From Pseudomonas parafulva (GTDB taxonomy: Bacteria > Pseudomonadota > Gammaproteobacteria > Pseudomonadales > Pseudomonadaceae), in the NCBI RefSeq assembly GCF_002021815.1, contig NZ_CP019952.1:2201001-2265000 (forward strand): a DNA stretch of 64,000 nt, written 5' to 3'. The position numbers and the translations under genes were made by a program. Positions 1 through 9,691 of this stretch are shown in pieces. The first letter of the stretch is position 1, and each line of letters starts with the position of its first letter. The notes under the pieces were generated by a model. It was given only the letters and a program-made list of their open reading frames with translations, ran no database searches and was not told the origin of the DNA.

Positions 1-386
1 ACTGGCATCTGGAGTCCGAGGGCGTCACGGCTGCGCAGTTCAAGGTATTGATCATCGTGACGCAGTACCAGGTTGATACACCTGCTGAGGTCTGCCGCTA
101 CCTGGGTCTGGACAGCGGATCGATGACGCGCATGCTCGATCGCCTGGAGCACAAGGATCTGCTTGTACGCACCCGATGCCCCACGGACCGCCGCGTGGTG
201 CGCCTGGCGTTGACCGCCGATGGCCAGCGGCTGGCCGACCGTTTGCCCGAGATCGGCGCTGCCGCCATGAACGAGCTGTGTGGCGCACTGGCAGCCGATG
301 AGCTCCAAGACCTGGAGCGTCTGCTGGCCAAGGTACTGCTTGGCGCTGGCGATCCGCTGACGATCCGTCGTTTCGGTGATCGTTGA
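1..386 (+). CDS. MarR-family transcriptional regulator (5' end outside window)
   Basis: The reading frame is open from base 3, so the gene begins before the window; the in-frame ATG at 48 lies inside the conserved helices and is not the start. About 127 C-terminal residues are visible. They hold the MarR winged helix: the recognition helix region around SGSMTRMLDRLEHKDLL, followed by the wing RTRCPTDRRVVRLALT, then the dimerisation helix. MarR proteins usually repress an adjacent efflux operon and release DNA when they bind a phenolic or similar ligand. The EmrA/EmrB-type pair starts 31 bp downstream on the same strand, so this is probably its local regulator. The ligand cannot be read from the sequence. 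Confidence 0.93.
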   Translation, partial: WHLESEGVTAAQFKVLIIVTQYQVDTPAEVCRYLGLDSGSMTRMLDRLEHKDLLVRTRCPTDRRVVRLALTADGQRLADRLPEIGAAAMNELCGALAADELQDLERLLAKVLLGAGDPLTIRRFGDR

Positions 387-416
387 ACCCCGTTTCCTTT
401 ATTCCAAGGTATTGTC

Positions 417-1610
417 ATGGACACTTCCTCAGACACCCCTGCACCTACCGAGGCACCTACCTCCTCGCGCAAGCGCAAGCTCTGGCTGATTGGCCTGCTG
501 GTGCTGCTGATCCTGGGCGGGTTAGGCACCTGGGCCTGGTACAGCCTGGTTGGGCGTTGGTACGAGAGCACCGATGACGCCTACGTCAACGGCAACGTGG
601 TCGAAATCACGCCATTGGTGACCGGGACGGTCACCAGCATTGGCGCCGACGATGGCGACCTGGTACATGCCGGCCAGGTCTTGCTGCAGTTCGACCCGGC
701 CGACAGCCAGGTGGCCCTGCAATCGGCTCAAGCCAACCTTGCGCGTACCGTAAGGCAGGTGCGTGGTCTGTACAGCAACGTCGATTCGCTCAAGGCACAG
801 TTGCAGACGCGCCAAGCCGAACTGCGCAAGGCTCAGCAGGACTTCAACCGGCGCAAGGTGCTGGCCGAAAGCGGCGCCATCGCTGGCGAAGAGCTTTCCC
901 ATGCGCGCGATGACCTGAGTGTTGCCCAGGCGGCTGTCAACAGTGCCCGCCAGCAACTGAGTACCAGTGCCGCTTTGGTCGACGATACCGTGGTGGCTTC
1001 GCACCCGGAAGTCATGGCCGCGGCGGCCGATCTGCGGCAGGCCTACCTGGCCCATGCGCGCACCACGCTGGTCGCGCCGGTGACCGGCTACGTTGCCAAG
1101 CGCAGCGTGCAGCTCGGGCAGCGCCTGCAACCCGGTACTGCCACCATGGCAGTGATCCCGCTCGACCAGGTGTGGATCGACGCCAACTTCAAGGAAACCC
1201 AGTTGCGCCAGATGCGCATTGGCCAACCGGTGGAGATCACTGCCGACCTGTATGGTAGCGACGTCACCTACAGCGGCACGGTGGACAGCCTGGGTGCCGG
1301 CACCGGTAGCGCCTTCGCCTTGCTGCCTGCGCAGAACGCGACCGGCAACTGGATCAAGATCGTGCAGCGGGTGCCGGTGCGGATTCACCTGAACCCCGAC
1401 CAGTTGAAGGACCATCCCTTGCGAATCGGCCTGTCCACGGTTGTGGATGTGGACCTGCACGACCAGAGTGGCCCGGCCCTGGCCCAGCAACCGCCGCAAC
1501 AGGCGAGCTACACCACCGACGTCTACGATCGCCAGTTGGTCGAGGCGGACAAGCTGATCGAGCAACTGATCCGTGACAACAGCGCGTCTGGCAAGACGGC
1601 TCAGCGATGA
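417..1610 (+). CDS. HlyD/EmrA-type membrane fusion protein of a multidrug efflux pump
   Basis: This is a periplasmic adaptor of 397 aa. A basic N-terminus leads into one inner-membrane helix (about residues 22-45), then the EmrA-like signature DDAYVNGNVVEITPLVTG that opens the lipoyl half-motif, a long coiled-coil hairpin rich in Gln, Ala and Arg (about 100-200), and a beta-barrel region. Adaptors of this class link an inner-membrane MFS pump to an outer-membrane channel. The next gene, the DHA2 pump, overlaps its stop by 4 bp (ATGA), so the two are translationally coupled. No outer-membrane factor gene is visible, so one may lie elsewhere. Substrates are not predictable. Assignment to the EmrA/FarA branch is by motif recognition. 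Confidence 0.93.
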   Translation: MDTSSDTPAPTEAPTSSRKRKLWLIGLLVLLILGGLGTWAWYSLVGRWYESTDDAYVNGNVVEITPLVTGTVTSIGADDGDLVHAGQVLLQFDPADSQVALQSAQANLARTVRQVRGLYSNVDSLKAQLQTRQAELRKAQQDFNRRKVLAESGAIAGEELSHARDDLSVAQAAVNSARQQLSTSAALVDDTVVASHPEVMAAAADLRQAYLAHARTTLVAPVTGYVAKRSVQLGQRLQPGTATMAVIPLDQVWIDANFKETQLRQMRIGQPVEITADLYGSDVTYSGTVDSLGAGTGSAFALLPAQNATGNWIKIVQRVPVRIHLNPDQLKDHPLRIGLSTVVDVDLHDQSGPALAQQPPQQASYTTDVYDRQLVEADKLIEQLIRDNSASGKTAQR

Positions 1611-3139
1611 GCAATAACGCCACTGCCCAGTTCACCCCGCCAAGCCTGCTGCTGACCACCATCGGCTTGTCGCTTGCCACGTTCATGCAGGTGCTGGACA
1701 CCACCATTGCCAACGTGGCCTTGCCGACCATCTCGGGCAACTTGGGGGTCAGTTACGAGCAAGGGACATGGGTCATCACCTCGTTCGCCGTGAGCAATGC
1801 CATCGCCTTGCCGCTGACGGGCTGGTTGAGCCGGCGCTTTGGCGAAGTGAAGTTGTTCCTGTGGGCGACCTTGCTGTTCGTGCTGGCATCGTTCTTGTGT
1901 GGGATCGCCCAATCGATGCCGGAGCTTGTAGGCTTTCGGGTGTTGCAAGGGGTGGTAGCCGGTCCGTTGTATCCCATGACCCAGACCCTGCTGATTGCGG
2001 TCTACCCCCCTGCCAAGCGGGGTATGGCGCTTGCGCTACTGGCCATGGTAACGGTTGTGGCGCCTATTGCCGGGCCCATCCTGGGTGGGTGGATCACGGA
2101 CAGTTACAGCTGGCCATGGATCTTCTTCATCAACGTGCCTATCGGCCTGTTCGCCGCTGCGGTGGTGCGCCAGCAGATGCGCGATCGTCCAGTGGTCACC
2201 AGCCGGCAGCCGATGGACTACATAGGGCTGCTGACCTTGATTGTTGGGGTAGGGGCGTTGCAGGTGGTGCTGGACAAAGGCAATGACCTGGACTGGTTCG
2301 AGTCCTCGTTCATCATCATCGGCACGCTGATCTCCGTCGTGTTTTTGGCCGTGTTCGTCATCTGGGAACTCACCGACCGGCACCCGGTGGTAAACCTGCG
2401 GTTGTTCGCCCACCGCAATTTCCGCGTGGGGACCATCGTCCTGGTGGGTGGCTATGCAGGGTTCTTCGGCATCAACTTGATCCTGCCGCAGTGGTTGCAG
2501 ACACAGATGGGCTACACCGCCACCTGGGCGGGCCTGGCGGTGGCGCCTATCGGGATATTGCCGGTAATCATGTCACCATTCGTGGGCAAGTACGCGCATC
2601 GCTTCGATTTGCGGATTCTGGCAGGGCTAGCGTTCCTGGCCATCGGCAGCAGCTGCTACATGCGGGCGGGGTTCACCAGCCAGGTGGATTTCCAGCATGT
2701 GGCATTGGTGCAGTTGTTCATGGGGATTGGGGTTGCGCTGTTCTTCATGCCCACACTGAGCATCCTGTTGTCGGACCTGCCGCCCCAGCAGATAGCCGAC
2801 GGATCAGGCTTGGCAACGTTCCTGCGCACATTGGGTGGGAGCTTCGCGGCTTCGTTGACGACGTGGATCTGGATTCGACGGGCTGACCAGCACCATGCCT
2901 ACTTGAGTGAGCACATCAGTCAGTACGAGCCGGCGACGCGGCACACGCTTGAGCAGATGGGTGGGGCGAACCTGCACAACTATGCGCAGCTGGAGCAGGT
3001 GCTCAACGGGCAGGCTTACATGATGTCGACGGTGGACTACTTCATGTTGATGACGTGGGTGTTCGCAGGGTTGATTTTGTTGGTCTGGTTCGCGAAGCCG
3101 CCGTTTACGGCCAAGGCGGGGCCGGGGGGCGGGCATTGA
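1607..3139 (+). CDS. DHA2-family (EmrB/QacA) drug:H+ antiporter
   Basis: This is a 510-aa polytopic protein with about 14 hydrophobic segments, typical of DHA2 major facilitator pumps. The first helix carries LDTTIANVALPTI and the fifth carries the antiporter motif C region (GPILGGWI), both usual in EmrB-like proteins. It would export hydrophobic drugs or weak acids using the proton gradient. The start overlaps the stop of the adaptor gene by 4 bp, and a MarR gene precedes both, giving a regulator-adaptor-pump operon. The C-terminus ends in a short Gly-rich tail. It is intact. The closest E. coli analogue is EmrB, but the identity of the exported compound is unknown. Confidence 0.94.
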   Translation: MSNNATAQFTPPSLLLTTIGLSLATFMQVLDTTIANVALPTISGNLGVSYEQGTWVITSFAVSNAIALPLTGWLSRRFGEVKLFLWATLLFVLASFLCGIAQSMPELVGFRVLQGVVAGPLYPMTQTLLIAVYPPAKRGMALALLAMVTVVAPIAGPILGGWITDSYSWPWIFFINVPIGLFAAAVVRQQMRDRPVVTSRQPMDYIGLLTLIVGVGALQVVLDKGNDLDWFESSFIIIGTLISVVFLAVFVIWELTDRHPVVNLRLFAHRNFRVGTIVLVGGYAGFFGINLILPQWLQTQMGYTATWAGLAVAPIGILPVIMSPFVGKYAHRFDLRILAGLAFLAIGSSCYMRAGFTSQVDFQHVALVQLFMGIGVALFFMPTLSILLSDLPPQQIADGSGLATFLRTLGGSFAASLTTWIWIRRADQHHAYLSEHISQYEPATRHTLEQMGGANLHNYAQLEQVLNGQAYMMSTVDYFMLMTWVFAGLILLVWFAKPPFTAKAGPGGGH

Positions 3140-3817
3140 GTTTGATTTGGGGTACGCGACCGGTGCCTTTGCTAAGTACTGGGGCTTGTGTAGCGGTCTT
3201 GCCGGGGCGCCGGACCGACCGCGATGGGCTGCGCAGCAGCCCCAAGTGAGTTTGATGGGGAACCGTGAATTTCGAGTCCTCGCTGCTGAACATCGCCGCA
3301 TCAGCGCGGTAACCTTGGAAAGACGTTTGTGCATGCACGTCCCGATCAGGGGCAGATCTTCCTACCCCCACCCCTGGCTTGGCCATCGCGTCGAAGAGGC
3401 TCATGTGGCCATCCTCACGGTGGTCACTGGCATCCCTCATCTCATTACGTTGCGTTCGGGTTCGTTCCATGGCAATGGCTCTGTGTCGCCGCTCATCCGT
3501 GCAGTGGCGAATGGGTAATCAGGACAGTGTTCCATTTGCCATCTTTTATATTCTTAATTGCTGATGTCATCGCGCAGGGGGGGCCAAATTTTCGTAGGAA
3601 GTTTCGTTGTGAAACGCGCTTTCTATGGGTATTCTCGGACTTCGGTGCAGTATTTACCGACAACAAATCACTATCTTAGATAGGGTTTAGTCGATTAATT
3701 CACGAACTCACGCCTAACTGAAAGTTTGCTTGTTCAGCCCATCTTGGCGCGCTTAACTGGCAACCGCCTTTCATTTCCTCTATCGTCAAATCACCACCTC
3801 AACATCTCCGGCACCTC
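3140..3817. other. 680-bp intergenic region without a convincing gene
   Basis: No ORF here has a good start, ribosome site and recognisable family. A REP-like palindrome sits at 3221-3243. Bases 3520-3760 are clearly more AT-rich than the surrounding genes and include the small palindrome CTATCTTAGATAG near 3670; promoters of the downstream SDR gene are likely in this part. An open frame on the minus strand (3105-3470) begins plausibly but runs through the REP-like sequence and into the pump gene, so I do not call it. Confidence 0.5.
3221..3243. repeat. REP-like palindrome (core GGCTGCGCAGC)
   Basis: The sequence GCGATGGGCTGCGCAGCAGC plus CCC is palindromic around GCTGCGCAGC. Near-identical units occur at 38520-38542 (opposite orientation) and as part of a hairpin at 48407-48439. 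It is intergenic, as expected for a REP-type repeat of P. putida. No mobile gene is nearby. Confidence 0.6.
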
Positions 3818-4564
3818 ATGAACCCCGTCATCCTCATCACCGGTGCCAGCCGCGGCATAGGCGCTGCCACCGCCCTGCTCGCCGCCCGGCATGGCTACCA
3901 TCTGTGCATCAACTACCGCAGCAACGATGAAGCTGCCGATGCCATCCTTAGCCAGGTCCGTACCTTGGGCGCAAAGGCTATCGCCGTGCGCGCCGACGTC
4001 AGCAGCGAAGCCGACATCATCGCGATGTTCCAACGTGTAGATGAAGATCTGGGGCCGATCTCGGCCCTGGTGAACAATGCCGCCACCATCGCTCCCCAAA
4101 CCCGCCTCGAACATATGACCGAGGCGCGATTGCTCAGCATGATGAAGACCAACATCGTCGGCCCCATGCTCTGCGCCAAGCACGCTGTATTGCGCATGGC
4201 CGCACGTCACGGGGGGAATGGCGGGGGCATCGTCAACGTCTCATCCCTGGCCGCCCGCCTCGGGTCACCGAACGAGTACATTGATTACGCCGCCTCCAAA
4301 GGCGCGCTCGACACGTTCACGGTGGGCCTGGCCAAAGAGCTGGCTGCTGAAGGGGTAAGGGTCAACGGGGTCAGGCCCGGCTACATCCACACCGGCTTTC
4401 ATGCGCTGTCGGGAGATCCGGATCGCGTCAGCAAACTCGAGCCTGGGTTGCCCATGGGCCGAGGCGGGCGGCCTGAGGAGGTGGCCGAGGCGATCCTCTG
4501 GCTGCTGTCTGACAAAGCTTCCTATTCGACAGGTACATTCATCGACCTGAGTGGCGGAAGATGA
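3818..4564 (+). CDS. SDR-family NAD(P)-dependent oxidoreductase
   Basis: This is a classical short-chain dehydrogenase of 248 aa. It has the nucleotide-binding TGASRGIG at residues 8-15, NNAA at 86-89, the catalytic Ser in VNVSS near 142, and the catalytic pair YAASK with Tyr157 and Lys161. The C-terminal LSGGR is the usual end of glucose-1-dehydrogenase/FabG-like members. The substrate cannot be inferred. It stands alone: the upstream region is long and non-coding, and the next gene is convergent, with its stop 16 bp away. Length and motifs are complete. Confidence 0.92.
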   Translation: MNPVILITGASRGIGAATALLAARHGYHLCINYRSNDEAADAILSQVRTLGAKAIAVRADVSSEADIIAMFQRVDEDLGPISALVNNAATIAPQTRLEHMTEARLLSMMKTNIVGPMLCAKHAVLRMAARHGGNGGGIVNVSSLAARLGSPNEYIDYAASKGALDTFTVGLAKELAAEGVRVNGVRPGYIHTGFHALSGDPDRVSKLEPGLPMGRGGRPEEVAEAILWLLSDKASYSTGTFIDLSGGR

Positions 4565-4580
4565 CCAGCTGCTCGCATCA

Positions 4581-6641
4581 TCAACTGCGCCTGTTCGAGT
4601 CGGCGGCGGCGCTCGCCAGCAGCAGGCCCACCTGTTCGACCAGCGCGGCCAATGCGAAGGGCTTGCACATCACCGCACCTCTGCGCGACATGGCGATGCC
4701 CTGTTGATCAGCGTAGCCAGTGATGTAGAGCAGGGCTGCCGAGTCGGGCAGGGCGGTTTCCAGCTGCTTGCCACTGACTCTCCCTGGCAAACCGATGTCG
4801 GTAATCAACAGCGATGGCTGCAGGCCGGCCCTTAACGCTTTCAAGGCCTGCGAGCCCTCGGTGAAGACGCGCACCTCCATCCCTTGATCAATGAGCAGTT
4901 CCTCTATCACCAGCCGCAATGTGTCTTCGTCCTCCACCAGCATGACCAGATGCTTGCCCTGCTGGGGAGGGCAGAAGGGCGTTGATACCTTGTCAATGCT
5001 CGCAGCGACCTGGCCTGTGTCCTTGGGTAGATAGAGGTCTACGCAGGTTCCTTGCCCCGGCGAGCTGGTGATCTTTACCTGCCCCTCGGATTGACGGATG
5101 AAACCGTAGACCATGGGGAGCCCCAGTCCCGATCCCTGGCCGAGCGGCTTGGTGGTGAAAAACGGTTCCATGGCACGTTCTGCCACATCGCTGCTCATTC
5201 CTACGCCATTGTCACTGACAGAAATCCTGACGTAATCGCCGACAGGCAAATGCAGTCGTTCGGCCAGTGAAGGGTATACCCGCACGTCACTGTTGCGAAT
5301 GATCAGCGTGCCGCCTACCGGCATGGCGTCGCGTGCATTGATGCACAGGTTGAGCAATGCGTTTTCCAGCTGGGAAGGGTCTATCTGGACAAGCCAGTGC
5401 CCAGACTTGGTGAGGTCCTGGAACTCGATGCTGGCGTGCAACGAGCTTTTGATGAGATCGTGCATGCTGGTCACCAACTCATGGACGTCGACGGTCTGCG
5501 GGCTCAGTTTCTGTTGCCGAGCGAACGCCAGCAGTCGTTGCACCAGTGTGGCCGCTCGCTTCGTATCCTGCCTGGCCAACCCCATGAGCCTGGCAGCATC
5601 CGGATAGCGACCTTCGGTTTGTCGCTGAGCGGCAACCTCCAGCGCCCCCATTATGCTGCCGAGCAAATTGTTGAAGTCATGGGAGATACCGCCGGTCAGC
5701 TGTCCGATAGCCTCCATTTTCTGGGACTGCCTTAGGGTTTCTTCCACTTGCTCAAGGCGCTGTTGTTCAGCGACGCGCTCAGTGATGTCGTAGGCGAACA
5801 TGAAACCACCCTGCACGACCTGCTCGGCATCGAGCAGCGGGTTGTAGCGCACCTCGTAGTGGCGGACATTTCCTTCCAGGCCAACGGCAACGGTGTCCAC
5901 GAAAGATTCACCCGTCATGATCCTTGGCCACAGCCCGTTCAGTTGCTTGACGATGTCCGGCTGGTCGGCGATGAAGTCGGGGATGTACTCACCGACCTTG
6001 GGCACCAGGCCGCGCCAGCGTTTGAGGGTTTCCTGCGCGGTGCGGTTGATCGCCAGCAGCCTGAAGTTGCAATCGGCCGCGAATACGTTGGCAACGCTGT
6101 GATCGACCAGATTGCCCAGCAGCTTGCGACTGGCAAGCTCTCTGTCCACTTGCTGCGCCAGTTCCTGGTTGAGCGCCTGCAACTGATGGATGCCAGCGTT
6201 TTCGTCGGGCCTGCCGGTGAACAGAACCAGCAATATCCGCTCGCAGGCGGGCTCGAGGCGGCTAACTTTCAAGGTCAGCCACCGGTTCGAGACTGCCAGC
6301 CGCTGCTCGAAGTGCAGGGGCACACCCGTACGCGCCACCTCGGCGAAATGTGGGAGCCATTGGTCCACTTCGTCGGGGATGGTCTGCCTTGCGGTCAAAC
6401 CTACCTCTTTAAAATGGAGGGTGTGGCGGGCACAAGCCGCGTTGTACATCAGGTAGCGATAGTCATTGAGTTGGCCGTGCTCATCCTCGAGCACTTGCAG
6501 GACGCACAGGCCTTCATCGATTTGCTCGACGACGGCGTCATAGGCAGCAGCTTTCAGGCGCAGCTGCTCGTGCTCGGCCTCGAGCTCAAGCAGCCTGGCC
6601 TGTAGCGCTGCGCGGTCATCCAGAGGCGTTTGTGATGTCAT
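4581..6641 (-). CDS. PAS-domain hybrid sensor histidine kinase with C-terminal receiver
   Basis: This is a cytoplasmic hybrid kinase with no membrane segment. In order it has an N-terminal coiled coil (ELEAEHEQLRLKA), two PAS-type domains (about 35-150 and 180-300), a HisKA domain with the phospho-acceptor in GISHDFNNLLGS, a HATPase with NLCINARDAM and GQGSGLGLPMVYG boxes, and a receiver with the acceptor Asp in LLITDIGLPG and Lys in CKPFA. I start at the ATG at 6641 (686 aa) because the only upstream alternative is a TTG. HDFNNLL-type kinases often pass phosphate to their own receiver and then to a separate phosphotransfer or regulator protein. None is adjacent, so it is an orphan. The signal is unknown. 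Confidence 0.9.
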   Translation of the reverse strand: MTSQTPLDDRAALQARLLELEAEHEQLRLKAAAYDAVVEQIDEGLCVLQVLEDEHGQLNDYRYLMYNAACARHTLHFKEVGLTARQTIPDEVDQWLPHFAEVARTGVPLHFEQRLAVSNRWLTLKVSRLEPACERILLVLFTGRPDENAGIHQLQALNQELAQQVDRELASRKLLGNLVDHSVANVFAADCNFRLLAINRTAQETLKRWRGLVPKVGEYIPDFIADQPDIVKQLNGLWPRIMTGESFVDTVAVGLEGNVRHYEVRYNPLLDAEQVVQGGFMFAYDITERVAEQQRLEQVEETLRQSQKMEAIGQLTGGISHDFNNLLGSIMGALEVAAQRQTEGRYPDAARLMGLARQDTKRAATLVQRLLAFARQQKLSPQTVDVHELVTSMHDLIKSSLHASIEFQDLTKSGHWLVQIDPSQLENALLNLCINARDAMPVGGTLIIRNSDVRVYPSLAERLHLPVGDYVRISVSDNGVGMSSDVAERAMEPFFTTKPLGQGSGLGLPMVYGFIRQSEGQVKITSSPGQGTCVDLYLPKDTGQVAASIDKVSTPFCPPQQGKHLVMLVEDEDTLRLVIEELLIDQGMEVRVFTEGSQALKALRAGLQPSLLITDIGLPGRVSGKQLETALPDSAALLYITGYADQQGIAMSRRGAVMCKPFALAALVEQVGLLLASAAADSNRRS

Positions 6642-6708
6642 GCGGGCGATTCGGCTTGGAAATTTCGACAACTATAGCCGTGCGCGCATGAAGGGTTGAA
6701 CGCAGACC

Positions 6709-8118
6709 TCAGAAAGAGCGAATTATCCGCCCCAGGGTGGCCATTGCCTGCTCGGCTGCTTCGTTCCAAGGGCTGCCATAGTTGAGCCGGATGCAGTTGC
6801 CGAAGCGTCGGGTGGGCGAGAAGATCGGCCCCGGGGCAATGCTGATGCCTTGCGCCAGGGCCATGTGGAACAGCTTCAGCGCGTCCATCTGTTGCGGTAA
6901 CTCCAGCCAGAGGAAGTACCCCCCTGACGGTTGACTGACCCGTGTCTGTGCCGGGAAGTGACGCCCGATCGCCGCCAGCATATTGGCTTGCTGGCCTTCG
7001 AGTGCATAACGCAACTTGCGCAGGTGGCGATCGTAGCCACCGTGCTGGAGGTAGTCGGCGATGGCAGCCTGGGCGGGCATCGAGGCGCAGAGCGAGGTCA
7101 TGAGCTTCAACCGCTCGACCTTCTGCGCAAACCGCCCTGCGGCGACCCAGCCGATGCGGTAGCCCGGGGCGAGGCTCTTGGCGAAGGAGCCGCAGTGCAT
7201 GACCAGGCCCTGGGTATCGAATGCCTTCGCAGGCTTGGGTGCCTGCTGGGCGTAGTAGAGCTCGGCGTAGACATCGTCTTCAATAAGGGGCACTTGGTGG
7301 CGTGTCACCAGCTCGACCAACGCCTGCTTCTTGGCCTCCGGCATGCTGGCGCCGACCGGGTTCTGGAACGTGGTCATGCACCACACCGCCTTGACCGGGT
7401 GCTTTTGCAGCGTTTGGGCCAGCACCTCCAGGTCCATGCCCTCGCGGGGATGCACGGGAATTTCCACGGCTTTGAGTTTGAGCCGCTCCAGTATCTGCAG
7501 GCAAGCATAGAACGCGGGCGCTTCGATTGCGACCAGGTCACCTGGCTGGGTGACAGCCTGAAGACAAAGGTTCAGGGCCTCAAGTGCGCCGTTGGTGATC
7601 AGCAGCTCTTCCATCGGCAGCATCAGCCCGCCGACCATGTAGCGCAGGGCAATCTGCCGACGCAGTTGCGGGTTGCCGGGCGACAGGTCGGTGACCGCCA
7701 CACGAGGGTCCATGGCACGGCTGGCGCTGGCCAGTGACCGGGACAGGCGCTGCAGAGGGAATAGCGAGGGACTGGGGAAGGCCGAACCGAAGGGTACCGT
7801 GTTGGGGTCCTTGATCGAATCAAGGATGGAAAAAACCAGGGCACTGACGTCCACATCAGTGGACTCGCTGATCGGGTGCAGCGCTTGGGGCTCGCTGAAT
7901 TGACGAGTGGCGTGGGCATTGACGAAGTAGCCCGAGCGCGGCCGGGCGCGAATCAGTCCACGCCGTTCCAGCAGGTAATACGCCTGGAAAACCGTGGAGG
8001 GGCTGACCCCATGGGTCTGGCTGGCGTACCGCACGGAGGGCACGCGTTCACCAGGGCCCAGTACGCCGGAGCGGATGAGTTCGGCGATGTCGTCGGCGAA
8101 GCGTTCGTAACGTTTCAT
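6709..8118 (-). CDS. MocR/PdxR-type regulator (GntR HTH fused to aminotransferase fold)
   Basis: This protein of about 469 aa has an N-terminal GntR winged helix (GVSPSTVFQAYYLLERRGL) and a C-terminal domain of type-I aminotransferase fold. The PLP-binding lysine lies in SFAKSLAPGYRIGW, and ITNGALEALNL and the NPVGASM region are typical. MocR proteins use PLP as a ligand to control amino-acid, GABA or vitamin B6 genes. The start is the ATG at 8118, preceded by AGAAGG; the upstream alternative has a poor context. It is transcribed in the same direction as ccoG, which lies upstream (49 bp gap), but a functional link is not evident. Its target is unknown. Confidence 0.92.
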   Translation of the reverse strand: MKRYERFADDIAELIRSGVLGPGERVPSVRYASQTHGVSPSTVFQAYYLLERRGLIRARPRSGYFVNAHATRQFSEPQALHPISESTDVDVSALVFSILDSIKDPNTVPFGSAFPSPSLFPLQRLSRSLASASRAMDPRVAVTDLSPGNPQLRRQIALRYMVGGLMLPMEELLITNGALEALNLCLQAVTQPGDLVAIEAPAFYACLQILERLKLKAVEIPVHPREGMDLEVLAQTLQKHPVKAVWCMTTFQNPVGASMPEAKKQALVELVTRHQVPLIEDDVYAELYYAQQAPKPAKAFDTQGLVMHCGSFAKSLAPGYRIGWVAAGRFAQKVERLKLMTSLCASMPAQAAIADYLQHGGYDRHLRKLRYALEGQQANMLAAIGRHFPAQTRVSQPSGGYFLWLELPQQMDALKLFHMALAQGISIAPGPIFSPTRRFGNCIRLNYGSPWNEAAEQAMATLGRIIRSF

Positions 8119-8167
8119 TGTGGCCTTCTGTCGAAGCCTGGCAGGCAAGGGAAGAGGAGTGTAGGCG

Positions 8168-9571
8168 TCATCGGTTCATGGGCGCCACGAAGCGGCTGTG
8201 CGCCACGCTGCGCACCGACGCGTCGTCGCGTTCGCTGATTTCGAATGCAAGCGGCACCGAGCTGCTTTCGGGTCGGTCGGCCAGCATCGCCACCGACACC
8301 GGAATTTCGCTCATTTCGCCGGCCGATACGGTAAGCGCCGTCTGCCCCTGGAGGGTAAAGCCCTCGGCATCGAGCAACCGCAGCGCGTAGTGTTGAGTGT
8401 GCTCGGTCTTGTTGATCACCTTGAGCAGGTAGATGTTCTCGATCTGACCCAGTGCATTTTCGCGGAACAGACCACGGTCCTTGATCACATCCAGCGATAC
8501 CATCGGCCGCAGGTACAACGCCACGCACAATGCACCGATCATCACCAGCAGTGCTGCGGCGTAACCGAGCAGGCGTGGTCGTAGCCAATGCGTAGTACCC
8601 CCTTGCAGGCTGTGTTCTGACTTGTACCCGATCAGCCCACGTCTGTAGCCCATCTTGTCCATCACACCGTCGCAGGCATCTATACAGGCGGCGCAGCCGA
8701 TGCAGGCCATTTGCAAACCGTCGCGAATGTCGATGCCGGTAGGGCATACCTGAACGCACAACGTGCAGTCGATACAGTCACCCAGGCCCTGGGCGCGGGC
8801 GTCGCTGCCTTTCTTGCGCGCGCCACGTGCCTCGCCACGGCGCGGATCGTAAGCCACGGCCAGGGTGTCCTTGTCGAACATCACGCTCTGGAACCGGGCA
8901 TAGGGGCACATGTGCAGGCAGACCGCTTCGCGCAGCAAGCCGGCATTGAAGTAGGTGGCGGCTGTGAAGAACAACACCCAGAACAGCGCAACGCCGCCCA
9001 GTTGAAGTGTGAGCAGTTCGGCTGCCAGCGGACGAATGGGTGTGAAGTAACCAACGAAGGTCACGCCGGTGACCAGGCCTATGGCCAGCCACAGCGAATG
9101 CTTGGTGAGGCGTCTGGCGGCCTTGTCGAGACTCCAGGGCGCTGCGGCCAGCTTGATGCGTTGGTTGCGGTCGCCTTCGGTGATTTTTTCGCACCACATG
9201 AATAACCAGGTCCAGGTGCTTTGCGGGCAGCTGTAACCGCACCAGACCCGCCCGGCGTAGACTGTGATGGCGAACAAGCCGAACGCACAGATGATCAGCA
9301 GTGCCGAGAGCAGAATGAAGTCCTGTGGCCAGAAGGTCGCGCCAAAGATGTGGAACTTGCTGTTGCCCAGGTCCCACAGTACCGCCTGACGACCGTTCCA
9401 GTTCAGCCAGGCAGTGCCGAAGAACAGGGCAAACAGGGCCCCGGCGAAACCGATGCGCAGCGTGCGGTACACCCCGCTGAAACTGCGCGTGTGAATGGCG
9501 GCGTCGCCGACACGGCGGGAAGGGTTGGCAGGGACAGTGGCAATCACTGAATAAGGCGTTCTGTCGGTCAT
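8168..9571 (-). CDS. ccoG: Cytochrome cbb3 oxidase accessory protein CcoG (FixG/RdxA)
   Basis: This is a 467-aa inner-membrane ferredoxin-like protein. Several transmembrane segments precede two cysteine-rich 4Fe-4S motifs (CIDCTLCVQVCPTG and CIGCAACIDACDG). The HMCPYARFQSVMFD element is characteristic of the FixG/CcoG family. The C-terminus carries the periplasmic Ig-like FixG domain. CcoG helps reduce or deliver copper for assembly of cbb3-type cytochrome oxidase. No ccoNOPQ or ccoI/S gene lies in the window, so this is a detached copy. I found no clear Anr/Fnr box in the 120 bp upstream. Confidence 0.95.
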   Translation of the reverse strand: MTDRTPYSVIATVPANPSRRVGDAAIHTRSFSGVYRTLRIGFAGALFALFFGTAWLNWNGRQAVLWDLGNSKFHIFGATFWPQDFILLSALLIICAFGLFAITVYAGRVWCGYSCPQSTWTWLFMWCEKITEGDRNQRIKLAAAPWSLDKAARRLTKHSLWLAIGLVTGVTFVGYFTPIRPLAAELLTLQLGGVALFWVLFFTAATYFNAGLLREAVCLHMCPYARFQSVMFDKDTLAVAYDPRRGEARGARKKGSDARAQGLGDCIDCTLCVQVCPTGIDIRDGLQMACIGCAACIDACDGVMDKMGYRRGLIGYKSEHSLQGGTTHWLRPRLLGYAAALLVMIGALCVALYLRPMVSLDVIKDRGLFRENALGQIENIYLLKVINKTEHTQHYALRLLDAEGFTLQGQTALTVSAGEMSEIPVSVAMLADRPESSSVPLAFEISERDDASVRSVAHSRFVAPMNR

Positions 9572-9691
9572 GGCTCCGTGCTCATCTAGCCTGGATCAGG
9601 CATGTGCACTATGGCCGTCAGTCTGCTATCAGCACAGGCTCAGCCTTGGCGATAAAAACCATATCAGTTGAGGTGCAGGCCGTGCAGCCCC

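Noticed and set aside
522..1565. Long antisense ORF over the EmrA-like gene
   Set aside because: A high-GC shadow frame with no start context or recognisable domain.
3105..3470. Minus-strand ORF of 121 aa in the 3.1-3.8 kb gap
   Set aside because: The N-terminal part reads smoothly, but it runs through a REP-like palindrome and into the pump gene with low-complexity sequence. No family was recognised.
5748..6605. Antisense ORF over the hybrid kinase
   Set aside because: A shadow of the PAS region; no ribosome site and no family.
9572..9691. Anr/Fnr box upstream of ccoG
   Set aside because: I looked for TTGAT-N4-ATCAA on both strands and found only poor partial matches.
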